A program made the translations under genes and the position numbers. This document shows positions 56,602-64,000 of a stretch of DNA of 64,000 bases, one piece after another. The notes beneath the pieces were generated by a model. It ran no database searches and was not told where the DNA came from. It was given only the letters and a program-made list of their open reading frames with translations. Every line of letters starts with the position of its first letter. Position 1 is the first letter of the stretch. Source of the DNA: OMG group bacterium (lineage in GTDB: Bacteria; Pseudomonadota; Gammaproteobacteria; Pseudomonadales; Azotimanducaceae); NCBI GenBank assembly GCA_012267385.1, contig JAAXGW010000007.1, positions 186,001 through 250,000 on the forward strand, given 5' to 3'.

Positions 56602-56631
56602 CCGGTGCTCTGGTGTTGTCCACAGCACCGG
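56602..56631. repeat. Origin hairpin with DnaA-box-like apex
   Basis: CCGGTGCT (56602-56609) and AGCACCGG (56624-56631) form a perfect eight-base stem. An inner GTG/CAC pair extends it, and the 3' arm side carries TTGTCCACA, one mismatch from a DnaA box. It has no T-run in either direction that would make it a clear terminator. Confidence 0.45.
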
Positions 56632-56789
56632 AAAAATAGTGAAAAATAAGTTGTAGTTGTAGTGTCTACTTTTCGTGGTGGATTAACGTTTGTTAATGCC
56701 GATGTTGTAAGGATTACCTAAGCACTACCAAGTCGCCCATAACAGTGTGGAAAACTAGGATAAATAATGCGTAAATATAGTGCTTAAAG

Positions 56790-56798
56790 TTATCCACA
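56790..56798 (+). promoter_or_regulatory. DnaA box (perfect consensus)
   Basis: TTATCCACA matches the high-affinity DnaA box exactly and lies 263 bases before the dnaA start, within the intergenic origin region. Confidence 0.85.
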
Positions 56799-57060
56799 AT
56801 TTGCTCCACAAGTTTTACACTAGATACTCGATGTTCGAATGCAATTTACGACAGTTTTATCGAAGAAGAACCCATTGAAAAGCAATTGATAAGGTGCTGT
56901 ACACGCTTTACACTACAAACAATTTTGAGGGTTTCGAGGTGCTAAAAATGTTGTCAAAGTTTCTCAAAAAACGTGGAATTTTTCGCCTATCCATAACGTA
57001 AAATTTAAGTTCTGTTTAGCCCACATATTTAATAAATTTTGAGAGTCAGGAAAGGAACAA

Positions 57061-58395
57061 TTGGCCGAGCCAGAGGTATGGAAGAGATGTTTATCGCAGT
57101 TCAAACGAGAGGTGTCGACTCGAGATTACGAGCAATTCATACGACCACTTAGAGCGATGAATACGGGCGGCCAATTGATTCTGGTCGCGCAAAACGACTA
57201 CGTTAGCAAAGAGGTCAATAAAAAGCACCTCAAACGAATCTGTGATCTTGTTGCGCAATTCAGTGATCCAGGCTCCGTCATCAATGAAGTAGAAGTGCGG
57301 ACGGCCGCCCGGAACTTTGCTAACCAACCAAAACGCAGCTACGGCGGAAACGGTAAAAGTAAGAACGCACTTAAAGAAGAATATACCTTTGAGCGCTTTG
57401 TTGAGGGGAGCTCGAACCAATATTCCAAAAAGGTGTCCCAACAGGTTGCGAAATATCCTGGTTCGAAAATCAATCCGCTACTAATTTTCGGATCCACAGG
57501 GTTGGGAAAGACGCATTTAATGCAGTCGATCGGAAACTACGTGCTCGAACAGGATCCAACTAAAGCGATCGTGTATATGAACGCGCAGAACTTCGTCAGT
57601 GAAATGGTCATGGCATTGACGAAAGACAATGCAACTCGACGCGTACGGCAGTTCACTAAACAATTTCGCCGAGCACAGCTCTTACTCATTGACGACATAC
57701 ATCTGTTTGCTGAGAAGGAACGGTGCCAGGAAGAATTTTTTCATGTTTTCAATCACTTGATCGATTCGGACAATGTTCAGATAGTGTTGACGAGCGATCG
57801 TTATCCGCATGAAATCGAAGGCTTAGATGCTCGTCTCCGCTCACGGTTCGTCATGGGTTTCACCACAGAAGTGAAAATTCCCGATCTAGAAACCCGAGCG
57901 GCGATTTTGGTGCAGAAGTCGAAAGAAGCGGCGGTCGATTTGGATCTCGACGTCGCACTCTATATCGCGCGCAATGTCAAGAGTAATGTCCGCGAGCTAA
58001 TCGGCGCGTTAAAGCGAGTAATCTTCAATGCAGAGTACCACGGACACGTACAGATTACAATTCAACATGTACAAGATATTCTCAAGGACTTGTTTGCCGT
58101 TCATCGCCGGATGATCAGCATCGAAAAAATTCAAAATATCGTAGCAGAACACTTTCATATTCGACTGTCAGACATCTTGGGTACGTCGCGTCTAAGAACA
58201 TTTGTCCGGCCGCGTCATATCGCAATGGCGTTAGCTCACGAACTCACAGATTTGCCACTACAAACGATTGCAGGCCACTTTAACCGTGATCATTCGACCG
58301 TGATGAACGCGATCGAACGAATCGCGGAACTACGTGAGTCGAACCTTCAAATCGAAGAAAACTATGACGTGATCACGCGCAAGCTAATCAACTAG
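57061..58395 (+). CDS. dnaA: Chromosomal replication initiator DnaA
   Basis: DnaA binds DnaA boxes and melts oriC. The 444 residues begin at TTG 57061 with AAGGAAC upstream. Domain I is VWKRCLSQFKREVSTRDYEQFIRPL, domain II is a short linker (about 85-105), and domain III (AAA+) has GSTGLGKT (144-151), LLLIDDIHLFAEKERCQEEF and the Arg-finger region LDARLRSRF. Domain IV has FVRPRHIAMALAHELT and NRDHSTV, the DNA-reading motif. Several positions differ from the common consensus (STGLGKT for VGLGKT, FNRDH for GGRDH), but the core residues remain. Confidence 0.97.
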   Translation: MAEPEVWKRCLSQFKREVSTRDYEQFIRPLRAMNTGGQLILVAQNDYVSKEVNKKHLKRICDLVAQFSDPGSVINEVEVRTAARNFANQPKRSYGGNGKSKNALKEEYTFERFVEGSSNQYSKKVSQQVAKYPGSKINPLLIFGSTGLGKTHLMQSIGNYVLEQDPTKAIVYMNAQNFVSEMVMALTKDNATRRVRQFTKQFRRAQLLLIDDIHLFAEKERCQEEFFHVFNHLIDSDNVQIVLTSDRYPHEIEGLDARLRSRFVMGFTTEVKIPDLETRAAILVQKSKEAAVDLDLDVALYIARNVKSNVRELIGALKRVIFNAEYHGHVQITIQHVQDILKDLFAVHRRMISIEKIQNIVAEHFHIRLSDILGTSRLRTFVRPRHIAMALAHELTDLPLQTIAGHFNRDHSTVMNAIERIAELRESNLQIEENYDVITRKLIN

Positions 58396-58437
58396 ACCTT
58401 GAGTTTCCGATAACATTAAAGTAATAGGAGATGGCTC

Positions 58438-59544
58438 ATGAAAATTAGCGTCAGCACCGACAAGTTGCGAGATGCCCTGCAGTATGTCACGGACGTAATC
58501 GAGAGACGATTTACGTATCCAATTCTCAGCAATGTCTTGTTTGAAGTCGGCGAGGACGGAGTCCTACATTTACGAGCCACCGACCATGATTTGTCCCTAA
58601 TGGCTGATGTTGAAACTATGTCGGTCGCAGAGACCGGAGCGGTCACCATTCCAGGGAAGAAGTGCCTTGATGTCGTGCGGGCATCATCACAAAGCGGTGA
58701 AGTGATGATTCACGCCGACTTAGATGGCGTTACGTTGACGATCGGGAGGTCGAAATTTAATCTATCGACAATGCCAGCATCTGAGTTTCCGCAACGTCCG
58801 AATATTGAAGCGGATGCCACATTCACGATTTCGACCAAGGACTTTGTGCATTTGCTACAGAGCGCGATCTCAACAATGGGTGTTGGGGACGTTCGACCCC
58901 ACCTTAATGGCACGTTGATTGAGTTAACGTCGGTACATATCCGGGCAGTATCTAGCGACGGCATGAGCATGTGCATATGTACAAATAAAAACTACTCAGT
59001 AGAAGGTGGTGAGATCGTAACTGCCTTGATACCTCGCAAGGCAGTCTTGGAACTAACGAAGGCATTTGCCTCGGTAGAAGACGAACTAGAGATCTCCGTC
59101 GCCGCGAACGCCCTTGTCGCGATTGGTTCCGAGCGATCATTGATTACGAATCTCATTGAATCCCCATTTCCAGCTTACATGCGAATCGTACCGGATGCCA
59201 GCGACGCGTTGTTGAAGTGTGATCGAAGCTTATTCATCCAAGCGATTGATCAAGCAGCGACGCTTGCGGACACAAGCATGCGGATCTACTTGGACGTTAG
59301 CCCCGATAGTATGGAGCTTATGGCGAATACCGAAGCTGGCGATCGTGCCGAAGTTGTTATTCCGGTCGATTTCGGGGACCGCAGTACAAAAGTGGCGTTC
59401 AAGCATGACCGATTACGACGAATCTTAGACACTTTTTCTTGCGAAGAGGTTGCGTTGCATCTACCCGAACCTAGAGATGTTGTACGTATCGACTCGGACG
59501 ATGAAGAAGAATTGCTGTTTGTGGTTTCGCCCATTAGAAGTTGA
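58438..59544 (+). CDS. dnaN: DNA polymerase III beta sliding clamp
   Basis: This 368-residue ring-forming clamp tethers polymerase III to DNA. It begins MKISVSTDKLRDALQYVTDVIERR and shows LSNVLFEV, with three similar domains of about 120 residues. It ends FVVSPIRS, as in other clamps (PMRL in E. coli). ATG 58438 has GGAG upstream, and recF starts inside its last codons. Confidence 0.97.
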   Translation: MKISVSTDKLRDALQYVTDVIERRFTYPILSNVLFEVGEDGVLHLRATDHDLSLMADVETMSVAETGAVTIPGKKCLDVVRASSQSGEVMIHADLDGVTLTIGRSKFNLSTMPASEFPQRPNIEADATFTISTKDFVHLLQSAISTMGVGDVRPHLNGTLIELTSVHIRAVSSDGMSMCICTNKNYSVEGGEIVTALIPRKAVLELTKAFASVEDELEISVAANALVAIGSERSLITNLIESPFPAYMRIVPDASDALLKCDRSLFIQAIDQAATLADTSMRIYLDVSPDSMELMANTEAGDRAEVVIPVDFGDRSTKVAFKHDRLRRILDTFSCEEVALHLPEPRDVVRIDSDDEEELLFVVSPIRS

Positions 59545-60632
59545 TCCTCGAATCGGTAGAGGTTCGCAATGTTCGCAACATCCAGCATGAGAGTTTTCAA
59601 CTTCAGCCGACGTTAAACCTCATACTCGGGCCGAACGGCGCGGGGAAGACGACATTTCTTGAATGCATCTACCTGCTGATTCGTGGCAGGTCGTTTCGTC
59701 CGGGGTTGTTGAATTCCTTGATGTCTTTCGACGCGGATGACATGTTAGTAACAGCAGTGAGCCGTGCCGAAAAAAGCGCTTACCGTCTCGGTATGAGCAA
59801 GGCTCGAAACGACAACATCAGAATGCGACTTAACGGCGCGGACATTAGGCAGATTTCACAGATCGCCGCTCTAGTACCGACGCAGACGTATCTACCTGAC
59901 TTGTCGGAGCTTGTATTTGGCACCCCGCGTGTGCGTCGTTCGTGGTTGAATTGGAGTGTGTTTCACACCAACAATCAATTTATGGATGTACATCGCTCCT
60001 TCCTGCGTATCTTGCAACAGCGAAATAGGGCAATACAGCAGAGATCTGCGGATTTAAGCGTGTGGACCGAGCAATTCGCAAAGACAGCGATTGAGGTCAC
60101 AGCGATTCGAGAAACACACTTACAAGGGCTGAGTGTCTTTTTCCAAAAAACAGTGTCCTCCCTTGCGCCAGACCTAAATCTGACGCTGAATTACGACTGT
60201 GGTTGGCCGGACAATTCGCTATTGGAGGCACTGGAACGGGATCAGGTGCGTGAACAAAAGATCGGACATACTCGAGTGGGACCTCACCGCGCTGATGTTA
60301 GGGTGCAAGTCAATAGTGCGAAAGGAGAACTCCTTGGACCAGCACTGAGAATACTATCGCGTGGCCAAGGAAACGCGGTCGCTTGTGCTCTGAAATTAGC
60401 ACAACTCGAGCACTTACGAGAACGAGGCGTGCAATGTGTGGTGTTGTTGGATGATGCTACGGCGGAAATGGACGAGATTTACACACGCAGATTCTTCAGT
60501 CTATTGAATCCAACAGGATCGCAAATCATCGCGACTGGGACGAAAAACGCGGAACGAATACAAGCAGATTTACCCTCAAGCGTTACCCCAAACGTCATCC
60601 AGCTGGAAGCAGGCAAGATCGTTGCTTCCTAG
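59541..60632 (+). CDS. recF: DNA repair/recombination protein RecF
   Basis: RecF is an SMC-like ATPase that loads RecA at gaps with RecO and RecR. The 363 residues begin at TTG 59541, overlapping the dnaN stop by four bases. Walker A is GPNGAGKTTFLE (about 30-41), the signature is LSRGQGNAVACALKLA, and Walker B is VVLLDDATAEMD. The order dnaA-dnaN-recF-gyrB is conserved. Confidence 0.97.
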   Translation: MILESVEVRNVRNIQHESFQLQPTLNLILGPNGAGKTTFLECIYLLIRGRSFRPGLLNSLMSFDADDMLVTAVSRAEKSAYRLGMSKARNDNIRMRLNGADIRQISQIAALVPTQTYLPDLSELVFGTPRVRRSWLNWSVFHTNNQFMDVHRSFLRILQQRNRAIQQRSADLSVWTEQFAKTAIEVTAIRETHLQGLSVFFQKTVSSLAPDLNLTLNYDCGWPDNSLLEALERDQVREQKIGHTRVGPHRADVRVQVNSAKGELLGPALRILSRGQGNAVACALKLAQLEHLRERGVQCVVLLDDATAEMDEIYTRRFFSLLNPTGSQIIATGTKNAERIQADLPSSVTPNVIQLEAGKIVAS

Positions 60633-60634
60633 CG

Positions 60635-60640
60635 TATAAT
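60635..60640 (+). promoter_or_regulatory. Candidate -10 box for gyrB
   Basis: A consensus TATAAT lies just after the recF stop and eight bases before the parS site, with no good -35. The gyrB leader also contains the inverted repeat CACGAGC/GCTCGTG (60665-60684). Confidence 0.35.
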
Positions 60641-60647
60641 ACTAGTA

Positions 60648-60663
60648 TGTTCCACGTGGAACA
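60648..60663. promoter_or_regulatory. parS centromere site
   Basis: TGTTCCACGTGGAACA is a perfect 16-base palindrome matching the Pseudomonas-type parS (TGTTCCACGTGGAAC) and close to the general consensus TGTTTCACGTGAAACA. It lies between recF and gyrB, about 3.6 kb from the origin interval, and would be the loading site for the ParB encoded at 47201-48082. Confidence 0.92.
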
Positions 60664-60675
60664 TCACGAGCATAG

Positions 60676-63141
<2,466 letters not shown>

Positions 63142-63216
63142 AGCTAAATTGCTTTGCAGTAAGGTGGTTATTAGACTTCCGACTGCTATCCGTCAAAAAA
63201 GTCATCTTTGAATTGT

Positions 63217-63240
63217 GCTCGTTGTGAACGGGCTTTTCTT
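63217..63240 (+). terminator. Rho-independent terminator after gyrB
   Basis: GCTCGTT and AACGGGC pair over seven bases (one G-U pair) around a GTG loop, followed by TTTTCTT. It lies 75 bases after the gyrB stop and abuts the end of the convergent membrane-protein gene. Confidence 0.75.
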
Positions 63241-63643
63241 ACTTTTTGCTCGATAACCTAAATCCAGTCGCAGCAAACAACGGCATCTGCACTACGTTGA
63301 TAAATTTCCAAAACAACAGATCGTCCTTTCCGCCCACTAGTGTTCCCACAAAGTTATGTAAGAATGCCATTGTTAAACCAACTGAGACATAGAACGCAAT
63401 GCTTGAGGCTAGTTTGTCCCATGTAATTGAGTCAACGTCATTGTTCGAACGCATATACAGAAAATTTACGACGACGCATATCACAAATCCAACCAAAGAA
63501 AACCAATCTAGGACAAACCAGACCTGTAAAGAGGTAATCTGGGCAGATTCGTAGGTGAGCTCGACCGTAAATTGAATAGCGATAACGACCGCTAATGCGA
63601 TTAGATAAGCACCAAGAATTCTGTTGAATAAATTTCGGGACAT
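63239..63643 (-). CDS. Four-helix membrane protein, unknown function
   Basis: The 134-residue protein has four hydrophobic segments: about 8-25 (ILGAYLIALAVVIAIQF), 41-63 (VWFVLDWFSLVGFVICVVVNFLY), 80-100 and 110-130. A polar loop SNNDVDSITWDKLA separates the second and third. I recognise no family. It is convergent with gyrB and oriented like the TonB receptor fragment upstream, from which a hairpin separates it. Confidence 0.6.
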   Translation of the reverse strand: MSRNLFNRILGAYLIALAVVIAIQFTVELTYESAQITSLQVWFVLDWFSLVGFVICVVVNFLYMRSNNDVDSITWDKLASSIAFYVSVGLTMAFLHNFVGTLVGGKDDLLFWKFINVVQMPLFAATGFRLSSKK

Positions 63644-63719
63644 AACTGTTACACAACTGAAGGGAGAGCGTAACTTCTAGCAGAGAAGTTGGATTTCTCA
63701 TTCTGAAACAAGACTGTAC

Positions 63720-63748
63720 GCCGCTACTCGATGGAGTGGAGTAGCGGC
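63720..63748. terminator. Strong hairpin downstream of the TonB receptor fragment
   Basis: GCCGCTACTC and GAGTAGCGGC form a perfect ten-base-pair stem with a nine-base loop. It lies 57 bases after the receptor stop on the minus strand. No long T-run follows immediately, so it may be a terminator aided by Rho or an RNA-stabilising structure. Confidence 0.5.
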
Positions 63749-63804
63749 ATAATCCAGCCTTCCTATACGGTGTTACCGACAGTAACATAGATGCAGGTAA
63801 ATTT

Positions 63805-64000
63805 TTACCAGGAAAAATCTTTTACGATGTCGAGGAAGATGACACGGCGACGAAAGTCAACGTGTGCAGAGTCAACACCTCGATAGCTATCGAAGAAGGG
63901 GAAGTCTGCATCAAAAATGTTTTGTATTCCAGCAGTAAAGTGCCAACCTGAGCGAGTAGGCGCGTACGAGCCTTGTATATCGACGGTCCTATACCCGTCC
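63805..64000 (-). CDS. C-terminal end of a TonB-dependent receptor (partial)
   Basis: The frame is open from the window edge to a TAA at 63805-63807 and encodes 65 residues. It includes FTAGIQNIFDADFPFFDS, the penultimate barrel motif (G-x-x-N-[IL]-F-D) of TonB-dependent receptors. It ends in alternating strand residues and a terminal Trp (VKDFSW), as barrel proteins do. The rest lies beyond the window, so the ligand is unknown. Confidence 0.8.
   Translation of the reverse strand, partial: DGYRTVDIQGSYAPTRSGWHFTAGIQNIFDADFPFFDSYRGVDSAHVDFRRRVIFLDIVKDFSW

Larger units (their letters stand above)
56453..57060. other. Replication origin region (oriC) between rpmH and dnaA
   Basis: This 608-bp gene-free, AT-rich interval separates the leftward rpmH operon from rightward dnaA, the oriC position in Pseudomonas-type chromosomes. 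It holds a perfect DnaA box TTATCCACA (56790-56798), an inverted near-box TGTGGAAAA (56746-56754) and a near-box TTGTCCACA (56616-56624) inside a long hairpin. TTTACACTA occurs twice (near 56814 and 56906). The AT-rich stretch CATATTTAATAAATTTTG just before dnaA may be the unwinding element. Promoters for dnaA and rpmH must also lie here. Confidence 0.8.

Overview
This is a chromosomal window spanning the replication origin of a gammaproteobacterium, with G+C in the mid-to-upper 40s by eye. The evidence is the order rpmH-rnpA-yidD-yidC-mnmE-(hyp)-mnmG-rsmG-parA-parB-atpIBEFHAGDC-glmU-glmS on the minus strand and dnaA-dnaN-recF-gyrB on the plus strand. The two groups diverge from a 608-bp gene-free interval (56453-57060) that carries DnaA boxes, as in Pseudomonas-type origins. 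waaA and a TolC-family exporter show a Gram-negative envelope. TonB-dependent receptors and a secreted S9 peptidase fit a heterotrophic, probably aquatic organism, but no closer taxonomic placement is supported.

Layout. (a) 1-6.7 kb: a gene tail, a short SelW-like gene with an in-frame UGA and a SECIS-like hairpin, a Ser/Thr kinase, and, divergent from the kinase, a tightly overlapping operon. That operon encodes a MotA/TolQ/ExbB-like channel, a one-TM MotB/ExbD-like partner, a protein anchored at both ends and a tandem formylglycine-generating-enzyme-fold protein. (b) 7-17.3 kb: TonB receptor, rtcB, S9 peptidase, small heat-shock protein behind a sigma-32-like promoter, waaA, TolC-family protein. 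(c) 17.6-29.1 kb: rpoZ-spoT-ridA-recG, a 54-aa rubredoxin, ubiA, a TRAP transporter and uvrD. (d) 29.1-36.8 kb: an accessory island between uvrD and glmS holding three tandem fused MNT-HEPN nucleotidyltransferases (the middle one frameshifted, plus a short fourth remnant), a small membrane protein, a helical-repeat protein, a PLD-family nuclease with a small coupled gene, and a DNA methyltransferase. (e) 36.8-63.2 kb: the conserved origin block, including a perfect 16-bp parS palindrome between recF and gyrB that the ParA/ParB pair at 47.2-48.9 kb presumably uses. (f) 63.2-64 kb: a small membrane protein and the C-terminus of another TonB receptor.

The best candidates for something undescribed are the kinase/ion-channel/FGE cassette at 0.5-6.7 kb, the UGA-containing SelW-like gene at 156-374, and the tandem MNT-HEPN array with its adjoining PLD nuclease and methyltransferase. 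Two further oddities are a SpoT whose synthetase motifs look inactivated and an atpI whose first membrane segment lies upstream of any standard start codon. All assignments come from reading the sequence; no database search was run.
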